A DNA stretch of 64,000 nt from Bacillus rubiinfantis (GTDB lineage: Bacteria > Bacillota > Bacilli > Bacillales > Cytobacillaceae), in the NCBI GenBank assembly GCA_000752035.1, contig CCFE01000024.1:496001-560000 (forward strand). The letters run 5' to 3'. A program made the position numbers and the translations under genes. This document shows positions 24,921-33,611 of the stretch, one piece after another. The first letter of the stretch is position 1; each line of letters opens with the position of its first letter. The notes under the pieces were generated by a model. That model worked only from the letters and a program-made list of their open reading frames with translations, did no database searches and was not told where the DNA came from.

Positions 24921-24951
24921 GGTGGTATGCCTTACCGTGGTAAGGTGACCG
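24921..24951 (+). promoter_or_regulatory. Shine-Dalgarno-sequestering hairpin in the yhdP leader
   Basis: CCTTAC-CGTG-GTAAGG (24930-24945) places the likely ribosome site AAGGTG in its 3' arm, 4 bases from the ATG. A second ribosome site GAGGTGG followed by an out-of-frame ATG (24927) lies just upstream. An alternative stem GGTA / TACC would free the site. Similar architecture precedes the paralogue at 26884. Confidence 0.45.
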
Positions 24952-26259
24952 ATGGTTTGGATAGATGTCATAGTTATAGCACTCCTTATCGCATTTACGG
25001 CATTTTTTGTTGCTTCTGAATTTGCGATTGTACGGGTGCGGACAACACGAATTGATCAATTGATTTCTGAGGGAAATAAAAAAGCGGAAGCGGCCAAAAA
25101 GGTTATCACTAACATGGATGGCTATTTATCTGCAACGCAAGTAGGAATTACTGTTACATCGCTTATTTTAGGTTGGCGCGGTGAAGCAACTATTCGCGAA
25201 CTGTTAAACCCAATTTTTCATTGGATTCATTTGCCATTATCAATTAAGCAAATTATATCCACAATTTTAGCATTTGCCATCATTACTTTCTTCAACGTTG
25301 TTATTGGAGAATTAGCACCAAAGACATTTGCTATTCAAAAAGCGGAGCAAATTATTTTACAATTTGCAAAACCGTTAATATGGTTTTATCGCATTATGTA
25401 TCCGTTCATTTGGGTTCTTAACCATTCAGCCCGTTTGGTAACGGGAATGTTCGGCATTAAGCCCGCCTCAGAAAATGATATCGTCATGTCTGAGGAAGAG
25501 CTGCGCATGATCCTGTCGCAAAGCTATGAGAGTGGTGAAATTAATCAGTCTGAGTACAGTTATATGAATAATATCTTTGAATTTGACGACCGCGTCGCCA
25601 AAGAAATTATGGTACCGAGAACTGAACTTATTACCCTTTCGAAGGATGCAACCTTAGAAGAAATTATTGAAACCGTAAAAGAAGAAAAGTATACGCGATA
25701 CCCCGTAATTGATGGCGATAAGGACAATATTTTGGGTGTGGTGAACATTAAGGAAGTGTTAACGGATTGTATTCGCCAAAAATCAGTAGAAGAGGAAACA
25801 CTAAAACCCTATATTAAGCCTGTTATTCATGTCATTGAGACGATTCCTATTAAGGAATTACTAATTAAACTGCAAAAGAGTCGCTCCCACATGGCAATTT
25901 TATCAGATGAATACGGCGGAACTGCCGGAATTGTTACCGTCGAAGATATTCTGGAAGAAATAGTTGGTGAAATTCGTGATGAATTTGACCTTGATGAACT
26001 TCCCTTGATTCAAAAAATTGGCGAGCAGCATTTTATTCTTGATGGAAAAGTATTAATCAGTGAAGTAAATGATCTTCTCGGAACTACCCTTGAAGAAGAA
26101 GATGTTGATACGATAGGCGGCTGGTTTTTAACACAAAAATTTGATGTCCGTAAAGGTGATAAGCTTGAACGGGAAGGGTTTATTTTTCAAATAGAAGAAA
26201 TCGATGGTCATCATATTCAATATATTGATGTCGAAAAATTACCAAAGTCTCCAGATTAA
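24952..26259 (+). CDS. mpfA: CorC/HlyC-type metal exporter (MpfA/YhdP)
   Basis: 435 residues. N-terminal DUF21/CNNM membrane domain (four helices, about 1-150, with FFVASEFAIVRVRTTRIDQL), two CBS domains (about 205-330; RYPVIDGDKDNILGVV) and the C-terminal CorC_HlyC domain (DTIGGWFLTQ). YhdP of B. subtilis is the Mg-efflux protein MpfA, and this gene is followed by a MerR gene and a YhdT-like paralogue, as in the yhdP-yhdT region. The ATG has AAGGTG at 4 bases inside a hairpin, so translation may be regulated. Confidence 0.88.
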   Translation: MVWIDVIVIALLIAFTAFFVASEFAIVRVRTTRIDQLISEGNKKAEAAKKVITNMDGYLSATQVGITVTSLILGWRGEATIRELLNPIFHWIHLPLSIKQIISTILAFAIITFFNVVIGELAPKTFAIQKAEQIILQFAKPLIWFYRIMYPFIWVLNHSARLVTGMFGIKPASENDIVMSEEELRMILSQSYESGEINQSEYSYMNNIFEFDDRVAKEIMVPRTELITLSKDATLEEIIETVKEEKYTRYPVIDGDKDNILGVVNIKEVLTDCIRQKSVEEETLKPYIKPVIHVIETIPIKELLIKLQKSRSHMAILSDEYGGTAGIVTVEDILEEIVGEIRDEFDLDELPLIQKIGEQHFILDGKVLISEVNDLLGTTLEEEDVDTIGGWFLTQKFDVRKGDKLEREGFIFQIEEIDGHHIQYIDVEKLPKSPD

Positions 26260-26268
26260 GGAGACTTT
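26244..26268 (+). terminator. yhdP terminator
   Basis: Stem AAAGTCTCC / GGAGACTTT with 7-base loop that holds the stop codon, followed by TTTTTTTC. Confidence 0.82.
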
Positions 26269-26337
26269 TTTTCAGTTCATATTTATCGCTAACTTTTCAT
26301 ACTATGTAAAAACACGAGTATATATTAACCGGAACGT

Positions 26338-26366
26338 TTGACTGTACGGTTTATTTTCTTTATAAT
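26338..26366 (+). promoter_or_regulatory. Sigma-A promoter of the MerR-yhdT unit
   Basis: TTGACT (26338-26343) and TATAAT (26361-26366) with 17-base spacing. MerR-regulated promoters often have 19 bases; the 17-base spacing is a standard constitutive layout. Confidence 0.65.
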
Positions 26367-26440
26367 TGTTATTAATTTGACTTATATCGAGGTGGTATGA
26401 TGGGGCTGTCTATCGAATTGGCGAACTAGCAGATCGGGCG

Positions 26441-26818
26441 ATGGTTTCCAAACGGACCATTGACTACTACACGTCTATTGGACTACTGAAGGCAGACCGT
26501 TCAAAATCCAATTACCGAATATATTCGGATGAATCATTGGATGATTTAAAGTTCATTGAGGAATGTAAAAATCTGCATTTTCCATTAGACGAGATTAAGA
26601 GAAAACTAGAAATGAGAAAAACCAAAGATCTCCGTGCTTCTGAAGTGGAGAAACATGTTAGCTCACTAACACAGCAGATGAAGCAGCTGCAAAGTGATTT
26701 AGCTGATTTATTTGCCATAATGGAAAACCTTGATGAACAACAAAAGGAAAAGTTAATCAATAATTTTGGTTTGCTAAGATCAGAAATTCAAAAATCTTTG
26801 GTGAAGGTATCAACTTAA
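26441..26818 (+). CDS. MerR-family regulator, 5' end apparently frameshifted
   Basis: The open frame from ATG 26441 gives 125 residues starting inside the DNA-binding wing (MVSKRTIDYYTSIGLL), so the first helix is missing. Upstream the same frame reads Y-R-I-G-E-L-A-D-R-A, the normal MerR beginning, back to 26381 with no start. The well-placed ribosome site GAGGTGG and ATGATG at 26397-26402 are out of frame and stop at TAG within 33 bases. One extra G in the GGGG run at 26402-26405 would join them and give about 139 residues. Either a homopolymer error, a true mutation or a -1 shift. The C-terminal half is a coiled coil. Located between yhdP and yhdT. Confidence 0.7.
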   Translation: MVSKRTIDYYTSIGLLKADRSKSNYRIYSDESLDDLKFIEECKNLHFPLDEIKRKLEMRKTKDLRASEVEKHVSSLTQQMKQLQSDLADLFAIMENLDEQQKEKLINNFGLLRSEIQKSLVKVST

Positions 26819-26830
26819 CTTTTTTATTAA

Positions 26831-26883
26831 CCGGGAGGTGACACCTTACCCGTTATAAAAAATTACGGGCTAAGGGAATTTAT
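26831..26883 (+). promoter_or_regulatory. Hairpin leader of yhdT
   Basis: CCTTACCCG ... CGGGCTAAGG (26844-26852 with 26866-26875, one bulged C) puts the ribosome site AAGGGA in the 3' arm, 6 bases from the TTG start. A GGGAGGTGACACCT stretch just upstream can pair with the same 5' arm. Architecture mirrors the yhdP leader. Confidence 0.45.
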
Positions 26884-28236
26884 TTGGACATATTTAACTT
26901 GGTTTTAATTGCCATTTTAATCGCCTTAACTGCCTTCTTTGTGGCTTCCGAATTTGCCATTGTAAAAATTAGAAGCTCACGAATTGACCAGTTAATTGAG
27001 GAAGGAAATTCGCGTGCAATAGCCGCAAAAAGGGTCATTTCTAATCTGGATGAGTATCTATCGGCGTGTCAACTTGGCATTACCATAACTGCTTTAGGCT
27101 TAGGGTGGATTGGAGAATCAACAATTGAACATTTGCTTGGCCCCGTTTTCTTACAGTTGAACCTCCCTGACAACGCGGTAACCATTATTTCAGTATCGAT
27201 TGCTTTTGCAACGATTACCTTTTTGCATGTGGTTGTCGGCGAACTTGCACCGAAAACATTGGCTATTCAAAAAGCAGAATGGATTACGCTAAACCTTTCA
27301 AAACCACTGATTCTCTTCTACAAAGTTATGTTTCCATTTATTTGGGTCTTGAACGGCTCGGCACGCATCATTTCCCGCATATTTGGCTTAAAGCCTGTAT
27401 CCGAGAGTGAAATTGCCCATACGGAAGAAGAACTGCGAATTATCCTATCCGAAAGCTATAAAAGTGGTGAAATTAACCAATCTGAGTTTAAGTATGTAAA
27501 TAAAATTTTTGATTTTGATGATCGTATTGCTAAAGAAATAATGGTCCCACGGACAGAAATTGTTTCCTTCTCAAAGGACGATTCATTAGAAACGATTTTA
27601 AACGTTATTCGTGATGAAAAATTTACTCGTTACCCAATAATTGATGGTGATAAAGACCATATTATTGGCTTAATCAACATTAAAGAAATCATGACGGACT
27701 TAATTGGAAATGACAAATTATCATATCAAACACTAGAACATTACATGCGTCCGATTATTCGCGTGATTGAAACCATTCCCATCCATGATTTACTTGTTAA
27801 AATGCAAAAAGAAAGAATGCATATGGCTGTTCTCATGGATGAATATGGCGGAACTTCTGGCTTAGTAACAGTTGAAGATATCTTAGAGGAAATTGTCGGT
27901 GAAATCCGTGATGAATTTGATATGGATGAAGTTCCTGAAGTCCGTAAGATAGATGAAAACCACTATATTATAGATTCCAAAGTTTTAGTTACGGAAGTCA
28001 ATGATTTATTAGGAATTGACATAAATGATGAGGATGTCGATACGATTGGCGGTTGGATTTTAACGGAAAATTATGAGGCAAAAGAAGGCGATGTTATTAT
28101 GCACGACGCCTATGCTTTTAAGATTATCGAAATGGAAGAACATCATTTAAAGTACATTGAAGTAACAAAGCGAAATAATGAAGATGATACGGTTGTAAAG
28201 CAACTGCCGCTCCCTAACTCAGAGGTTCTATATTAA
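26884..28236 (+). CDS. yhdT: CorC/HlyC-type metal exporter, YhdT-like
   Basis: 450 residues, paralogue of the yhdP product with the same DUF21 - CBS - CBS - CorC_HlyC order (FFVASEFAIVKIRSSRIDQL, RYPIIDGDKDHIIGLI, DTIGGWILTE). Family members export Mg or Co. TTG start with AAGGGA 6 bases upstream. It follows the MerR gene at 65 bases and may share its promoter. The C-terminal tail beyond the domain (about 25 residues) is longer than in the paralogue. Strong terminator follows. Confidence 0.87.
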   Translation: MDIFNLVLIAILIALTAFFVASEFAIVKIRSSRIDQLIEEGNSRAIAAKRVISNLDEYLSACQLGITITALGLGWIGESTIEHLLGPVFLQLNLPDNAVTIISVSIAFATITFLHVVVGELAPKTLAIQKAEWITLNLSKPLILFYKVMFPFIWVLNGSARIISRIFGLKPVSESEIAHTEEELRIILSESYKSGEINQSEFKYVNKIFDFDDRIAKEIMVPRTEIVSFSKDDSLETILNVIRDEKFTRYPIIDGDKDHIIGLINIKEIMTDLIGNDKLSYQTLEHYMRPIIRVIETIPIHDLLVKMQKERMHMAVLMDEYGGTSGLVTVEDILEEIVGEIRDEFDMDEVPEVRKIDENHYIIDSKVLVTEVNDLLGIDINDEDVDTIGGWILTENYEAKEGDVIMHDAYAFKIIEMEEHHLKYIEVTKRNNEDDTVVKQLPLPNSEVLY

Positions 28237-28244
28237 TTTATTGG

Positions 28245-28269
28245 AACAAACCTATTTTTTAGGTTTGTT
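28245..28269 (+). terminator. yhdT terminator
   Basis: 9-bp stem AACAAACCT / AGGTTTGTT followed by TTTTTTCTAT. Confidence 0.85.
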
Positions 28270-28347
28270 TTTTTCTATACAACAGGCCATTTGTCCCATT
28301 CACTCCTGCCTTCTTTAGCATACTCTACTATAAAAGGAGGGGTGGAA

Positions 28348-28533
28348 ATGAATCAAACAGCTGTATTATTTCTAGCGTGTATTCTTGCTGGTTTTGCTTT
28401 ACTAAAAATGCCAGCAGTATCCTTCTTAGCAAGCCTGTCATCATTATTTCATGTTGTTGGAGCACTAGCGATCCTTGTTTTTTCCGTTGCCATTCTTTAT
28501 CTTGGTGTAAAAGCCTTGTTTAGCAAATTATAG
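28348..28533 (+). CDS. Small two-helix membrane protein
   Basis: 61 residues, ATG 28348 after AAAGGAGG with an 8-base spacer. Two hydrophobic segments (residues 6-28 and 32-56) with few charges, C-terminus FSKL. No recognised family. It has its own terminator shared with the convergent coiled-coil gene. Confidence 0.6.
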   Translation: MNQTAVLFLACILAGFALLKMPAVSFLASLSSLFHVVGALAILVFSVAILYLGVKALFSKL

Positions 28534-28554
28534 CTTATATGCATCGTTGAATTG

Positions 28555-28580
28555 AAAAAAGACCATCTTTGGTCTTTTTT
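28555..28580. terminator. Bidirectional terminator
   Basis: AAAAAAGACC / GGTCTTTTTT with 6-base loop; T runs on both strands, between two convergent genes. Confidence 0.82.
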
Positions 28581-28879
28581 CATTTACACTCTTTTAAAAT
28601 AAGAATATCTTCCTCCGCCTTGGCAATTTTTACTAAGTGTGAATCAAGGCGACGGTTTAATTGCTGAATACTTCTATTATAGGTCCCCTCTATTCTCTCT
28701 AGTGCATCTTTTATATCTGATAAATCAATTTGATTTACTGCTACTCGATGTTCAATACTGTCAACTTTCTCTAGTCTCGACAATCTTTTTTCAATATTCT
28801 TTAATGTCTCGTTAAAAGTGTTGATTAAACTTTTTATATCAGAAACGTTCTCAGACAGACGTTTAAATTCATGCTCCAT
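28580..28879 (-). CDS. Coiled-coil protein of unknown function
   Basis: 99 residues, nearly all heptad-patterned helix (IKSLINTFNETLKNIEKRL ... IVKIAKAEEDILILK), low in Gly and Pro, no signal or membrane segment. ATG 28879 has GGAGG 9 bases upstream. I do not recognise it. A structural or scaffolding role is possible. Confidence 0.65.
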   Translation of the reverse strand: MEHEFKRLSENVSDIKSLINTFNETLKNIEKRLSRLEKVDSIEHRVAVNQIDLSDIKDALERIEGTYNRSIQQLNRRLDSHLVKIAKAEEDILILKECK

Positions 28880-29175
28880 GACCTCGTACCTCCTTAACTT
28901 GTCTCCACCATCATAACACCCATTTCACTATTATAATGTTACAAAAACAGTAAAACTAACTTTCTTCCTTCCTAACTATATTATCCCCCATCTACTAAGG
29001 TTGAACGATCTCCTTCGATAATTGCCAATTCCACTAGTATTCTAAAATAATTGTTGAAAATTAAGAATATAATATAAAATCTATTACAATAACGAAGTGT
29101 TTTGTTTATAATAAAGATGAGATATATTCTCAATCATATTGATAGTTGAATGCAATGTTCAAAGGAGGAGTATAT

Positions 29176-29679
29176 ATGAAATTGTTTTCCTCTAATGTTA
29201 AATCTCTATTCTCACATAAAAGAAACAGAAACAAACAATCTGCTAATAAGACAAAATCCTTTCCACTAATTGAGGTCTCCATCGACGATATCCGTAAAGC
29301 AATAAGGCAATTTTCTGAGCAATTACCTAAAGGTGTTTTTCGTACCATTCTTGTTAAGGATGATAACAGTATTGACTTTGAACAACTCGCACCCATACTT
29401 GGCGGAATACCAGCGAAAAAATTCTATATGTCAAAAGAAACGTATGATTTGTTTGAAGAAGACGAAAAAGATATTCCCCAGGCAATGGACATCGTTCAAA
29501 AAGCGGTTGATTTATATGTAAAAGAACATAATGAATTGCCAATGTTGCCTTTTGATCCCCAGCGCAGGGTCAACTATTATGTGCTATTACAAGATAAATA
29601 TTTAAAAGAAGCTCCCGACATTCAATTCTATATCACCGAACTTGACGGTCTGATCACACATAGAAAACTAAAAAATTAA
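29176..29679 (+). CDS. Conserved hypothetical protein, probably DUF3939
   Basis: 167 residues. Basic N-terminal 35 residues (rich in Lys/Arg/Asn), then a folded region with IEVSIDDIRKAI, LPKGVFRTILVKDD and LLPFDPQRRVNYYVLL. It resembles the DUF3939 family of Bacillus as I remember it, not certain. ATG 29176 is preceded by AAAGGAGGAG. Function unknown. The 300 bases before it are very AT-rich and hold no other gene I can support. Confidence 0.65.
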   Translation: MKLFSSNVKSLFSHKRNRNKQSANKTKSFPLIEVSIDDIRKAIRQFSEQLPKGVFRTILVKDDNSIDFEQLAPILGGIPAKKFYMSKETYDLFEEDEKDIPQAMDIVQKAVDLYVKEHNELPMLPFDPQRRVNYYVLLQDKYLKEAPDIQFYITELDGLITHRKLKN

Positions 29680-29681
29680 TG

Positions 29682-29719
29682 GCACTGCTCAATACCATTC
29701 TTTGTTAATGCTGCGGTGC
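29682..29719 (+). terminator. Terminator of the DUF3939-like gene
   Basis: Stem GCACTGC / GCGGTGC (one G-T pair) followed by eight T residues. Confidence 0.7.
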
Positions 29720-29829
29720 TTTTTTTTGCAATTAAATCCTCTAACAGTGATTCTTATTTGAATATTAGCTGTTATTTACGTTATAGTAGTGGATGTTAAC
29801 GAAATATCATGACGACGAGGAGTATAAAG

Positions 29830-31086
29830 ATGGAAAAACCGAAACGTAATATACGGCATATTGCAACACTTTCACTCATGATAATGGCAGCCGGTTTCCT
29901 CGTTACCATCCCTTTAGAGCCATCCCTCTGGAAAACGATTCTTCAAGGCGGGTTTGAAGCGGGATTGGTAGGAGGACTTGCTGATTGGTTTGCAGTAACA
30001 GCATTATTTCGACATCCGCTAGGGGTTCCCATCCCACATACAGCACTATTGCCGAAGAATCGCACTAAGATTACCAATAAAATTATTTCGATGATTGAGA
30101 ATGATTGGCTGACTAAAGAGAGTATCACTGCAAAAATTCATTCACTGCAACTGACAAATAAAATATTCTCCTTAATAGAAAGAGAAATCCACTCTGAGGC
30201 TATTAAGAATAATATTATACATTTAATACAATATTTCATTAAAACCATTGAAATAAAAAAATATACACCGATGATAGAAAATGCTGTAAAGACACGGTTA
30301 AAAGAAATTGAAATTAAAAACTATCTGCCAAAGTTAATCGACCAAGTCTCACTTCAGAAATACGATGAAAAAACACTGGATTTCATTCTTATGGAAATAG
30401 ATGAATGGGCCAAAAGAGATACCACAAAATACAGACTTGGCACGATAGCGGTAGAAATGATTGATAATATAAAAGCTGATGGTTTCATGCAATTTGCGTT
30501 GAGATCATTTAGCAATCTTGTCAATGAGGAAAAGTTGGGTAGTATTATTCAAAGCCTCATTGTAAAAGGTGTTGACAGTTTCCGTGATCCCTATAATCAA
30601 AATCGGCAAACATTATTAGATCATATTCACCAAAAGTTGCAAGACTTAAAAAGTGATGAGAAGCTATATCATGAACTTGAGCATTTTAGAATGCAAATCA
30701 TCGATAGCTGGCAGCCGGAGGAAAAAATTATCGAGTTATTAACAGAGGTGCAACAAAAAGCGATAGATTATATCTTGGCACCTGATTTTTACGTACATCA
30801 AGTTTTGCCTTTCATTATTGAGAATTTGGATAAAATTAAGGCAGATGAAGAAAAAGTTAATCAACTGGAAGCGTGGATGAAAAAACATATTGCCATTTTT
30901 GTTGATCAAAACCATGCAAAAATTGGTACATTAGTACGGGAAAATTTAGATAAACTGGACACAGAAACTCTAACCGTAATGATTGAAACAAATGTTGGCA
31001 AGGACTTGCAATGGATTCGCGTAAACGGAGCCGTTTGCGGGTTTTTAATCGGCCTAGTACTTGTAGGAATTAAAAGTTTATTTTAA
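29830..31086 (+). CDS. DUF445-family membrane protein (YjiN-like)
   Basis: 418 residues. Membrane segments near the N-terminus (residues 12-30) and at the very C-terminus (VCGFLIGLVLVGIKSLF) flank a long helical region. The family signature GGLADWFAVTALFRHPLG is near residue 50. DUF445 includes B. subtilis YheB and E. coli YjiN; function unknown. Start chosen at ATG 29830 with GAGGAG 7 bases upstream. In B. subtilis yheB sits between yheA and yheC; here a DUF445 gene lies 20 kb away, so it may be a relocated relative. Confidence 0.82.
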   Translation: MEKPKRNIRHIATLSLMIMAAGFLVTIPLEPSLWKTILQGGFEAGLVGGLADWFAVTALFRHPLGVPIPHTALLPKNRTKITNKIISMIENDWLTKESITAKIHSLQLTNKIFSLIEREIHSEAIKNNIIHLIQYFIKTIEIKKYTPMIENAVKTRLKEIEIKNYLPKLIDQVSLQKYDEKTLDFILMEIDEWAKRDTTKYRLGTIAVEMIDNIKADGFMQFALRSFSNLVNEEKLGSIIQSLIVKGVDSFRDPYNQNRQTLLDHIHQKLQDLKSDEKLYHELEHFRMQIIDSWQPEEKIIELLTEVQQKAIDYILAPDFYVHQVLPFIIENLDKIKADEEKVNQLEAWMKKHIAIFVDQNHAKIGTLVRENLDKLDTETLTVMIETNVGKDLQWIRVNGAVCGFLIGLVLVGIKSLF

Positions 31087-31095
31087 TTTAAAAAG

Positions 31096-31136
31096 AAATA
31101 ATAAAAACCACTGCAAGAGCAGCGGTTTTTATTATT
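31096..31136. terminator. Bidirectional terminator
   Basis: Long stem AAATAATAAAAACC-CTGC / GCAG-GGTTTTTATTATTT with one mismatch and 4-base loop, between convergent genes. Confidence 0.82.
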
Positions 31137-31953
31137 TACTAATACTTTGTAGATGTTGTTTTCTAAGTTTGTTAATCTCTTTCCAAGATTTTTTGCGGTC
31201 AAATTGGTAAAGAGCTTCTTCCCAATCACCATACATTGGATTCGGGAAGACAATCAGCTTTTTGCCAAATTCATTGCGGTGTTTGTCGACAGCAGTTCGT
31301 CTGCCGGCTGCATCCACCCCATCAAAGCCGTGAAAATCCCCTAGATTATCACCAAATAACAGCAATATATCATGTGCTTTAGCTACAGCTTGTCGTCGTG
31401 CTTCTTTACCATGTTCCTTTTCTTGCTTTAACAAAACATGTGCCTTATCAGCCTGTGGAATACCAAGTTTTTGTAAATTTTTAATCGTTGCTGCCTTATG
31501 TGTCTCATTACGATTTGAAATATAGAAAATTTCTACATTACGGGAATCGGCGTAACGCAGGAAATCAATCGCACCTGGCAGTAATTTTGCCTCTGCGCGT
31601 TCAATCCATTCACTCCAATCAAGTGGATTCCCCTTCCCATTTAATACAAGTGATGCCTGATACGGACTGTTATCAATAACCGTTTCGTCAAGATCTAGGA
31701 CAATCGCTGGCTTTAATGCCTGATTGTACTGTTTATTATTCAGCAATTCATCCAAGCGCATTTTGCCAATATTGTATCCCTGATAATATAAGGCCTTTGC
31801 TTCACCCGCTTGTTGAAACCAAAGAGTTGACATCGTGTTCTGCTCATAAAAGTGAGCAGGCGGTTCATTCTTAGCTGGTTCTGCCTTTACGCAGTTAGTC
31901 ATTCCTGCTGTGAATAACACCGTCATCATACTAGTTAAAACAATCTTCTTCAT
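31132..31953 (-). CDS. 5'-nucleotidase, lipoprotein e(P4) family (HAD class B type)
   Basis: 273 residues. N-terminal signal peptide of about 22 residues; the Cys at 21 in GMTNC could be lipidated, but the lipobox is atypical. The HAD nucleophile motif VLDLDETVID is near residue 86, ISNRNE near 145 and the metal loop LLFGDNLGDF near 198. Family members are extracytoplasmic acid phosphatases acting on nucleoside monophosphates. It has its own unit. Nucleotide specificity is from family knowledge only. Confidence 0.87.
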   Translation of the reverse strand: MKKIVLTSMMTVLFTAGMTNCVKAEPAKNEPPAHFYEQNTMSTLWFQQAGEAKALYYQGYNIGKMRLDELLNNKQYNQALKPAIVLDLDETVIDNSPYQASLVLNGKGNPLDWSEWIERAEAKLLPGAIDFLRYADSRNVEIFYISNRNETHKAATIKNLQKLGIPQADKAHVLLKQEKEHGKEARRQAVAKAHDILLLFGDNLGDFHGFDGVDAAGRRTAVDKHRNEFGKKLIVFPNPMYGDWEEALYQFDRKKSWKEINKLRKQHLQSISK

Positions 31954-32034
31954 TGCTGACCTCCCAAATTTCCTTACCCGTAGTATGTGATACCCGGGAT
32001 AAATTCACTCAAAAAGGCGACAGCTATATTTAAT

Positions 32035-33438
32035 TTAACTTGCTTCCTGTTTAGTAGTTGGCTTGCGTTGCTCACGTTTATGGAATCCTTTCCGATAATA
32101 AATAGCAACTAATAAAAGCAACCACAGCGGTCCAACGACGACAGCAATTCGTGTATCTTGGTTATACCCCATTAAACAAACCACAAACCCTAAAAAAGCA
32201 AGCGATAGATACGAAGTAAACGGAAATAACGGCATTTTATACTTTAGATTCTTTACACTTTCAACGGTTAATGATTTTCGGTAGCGGATTTGCGAAAGTA
32301 ATATCACACCCCACGTCCAAATTGCCCCAAATGTAGCAATACTCGTGACCCAAGTAAAGACCTTAGCAGGAACAATATAGTTTAACAAAACTCCAACTAG
32401 TAAAGCTGCCGCTGATGCAAACACTGCAAACCCTGGGATGCCATTCTTTGTAACTGTTCCAAACCTCTTCGGGGCCTCTCCATGTTCGGCCAAATTAAAT
32501 AGCATCCGTGCAGTACTGAAAATTCCGCTGTTGCACGAAGATAAGGCAGCCGTTAAGACAACAAAATTGATAATACCTGCTGCTCGCTTAATCCCTATTT
32601 GCTCAAAGGTCAGCACAAACGGACTGCCTTTTGTACCAATCTCGGCCCAAGGATAAATCGACATAATCACAAATAAAGCACCAACGTAAAACAGAAGAAT
32701 CCGCCAAAATACTGTATCAATAGCCCGTGACAACGACTTTTGCGGGTTTTTCACTTCGCCAGCCGTTATCCCAATCATTTCAATCCCTAAATAAGCAAAC
32801 ATCACCATTTGTAGTGAGGACAAGATTCCTTTTACACCATTAGGAAGAAAACCACCATGATTCCATAAATTACTTATCCCAGTAGCGATACCGCCATTAC
32901 CAATGCCAAACATAATCATTCCGGCGCCAACGACGATCATCGCGATAATGGTGATAACCTTAATTAGGGCAAACCAGAACTCCAACTCACCATAGGCTTT
33001 TACGGCGATAAGATTCACCGTAGACATAATGATTAAAGCAGCTAATGCCCATACCCAACGTGGAGTATCCGGGAACCAATACTCCATATATATCCCAACC
33101 GCTGTAATCTCTGCCATACAAGTAACAATCCATAAGAACCAATAGTTCCATCCAGTAATAAAGCCAGCTAGCGGACCTAAATAATCCCGTGCATATGTAC
33201 TAAAAGACCCAGCGACTGGCTTTTCTATTGCCATTTCTCCTAATGCTCGCATAATAAAAAACATGATCATTCCACTAAAGGCATAGCCCAAGAGAATCCC
33301 CGGACCGGCCATTTTAATCGCTGTTGCTGATCCTAGAAATAATCCTACCCCGATGGCTGCTCCTAGAGACATTAAAGCAATATGTCTTTCTTCCAGACCG
33401 CGTTGCAATTCTGCTCCCTGCTGCTGTTGACCATTCAT
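32035..33438 (-). CDS. Amino acid permease (APC family), probably for alanine
   Basis: 467 residues, 12 hydrophobic segments. The APC signature region GAAIGVGLFLGSATAIKMAGP and EMAIEKPVAGSFSTYA are near the N-terminus, with GYAF, GEVKNPQKS and SCNSGIFSTARM later. Most like the AapA/YtnA/ProY group. ATG 33438 has GGAG 9 bases upstream. It diverges from adeR, which activates alanine dehydrogenase, so alanine is the likely substrate; that is inference. Membrane protein. Confidence 0.85.
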   Translation of the reverse strand: MNGQQQQGAELQRGLEERHIALMSLGAAIGVGLFLGSATAIKMAGPGILLGYAFSGMIMFFIMRALGEMAIEKPVAGSFSTYARDYLGPLAGFITGWNYWFLWIVTCMAEITAVGIYMEYWFPDTPRWVWALAALIIMSTVNLIAVKAYGELEFWFALIKVITIIAMIVVGAGMIMFGIGNGGIATGISNLWNHGGFLPNGVKGILSSLQMVMFAYLGIEMIGITAGEVKNPQKSLSRAIDTVFWRILLFYVGALFVIMSIYPWAEIGTKGSPFVLTFEQIGIKRAAGIINFVVLTAALSSCNSGIFSTARMLFNLAEHGEAPKRFGTVTKNGIPGFAVFASAAALLVGVLLNYIVPAKVFTWVTSIATFGAIWTWGVILLSQIRYRKSLTVESVKNLKYKMPLFPFTSYLSLAFLGFVVCLMGYNQDTRIAVVVGPLWLLLLVAIYYRKGFHKREQRKPTTKQEAS

Positions 33439-33611
33439 AAATTCCATCTCCCTTTGAAACTAGAAACTATAGTAGAAAAAGTCTGAAATTATTTTACCAC
33501 TAATTTATTTTTTATGACTATTTTTTTGTGAAAAAACATGAAAAATTATTATTTTTTTTGTAGAATTAAACAAAGAGAAAGTTTTTTTTGTTAAAAGAGG
33601 AGGTGAATAAA

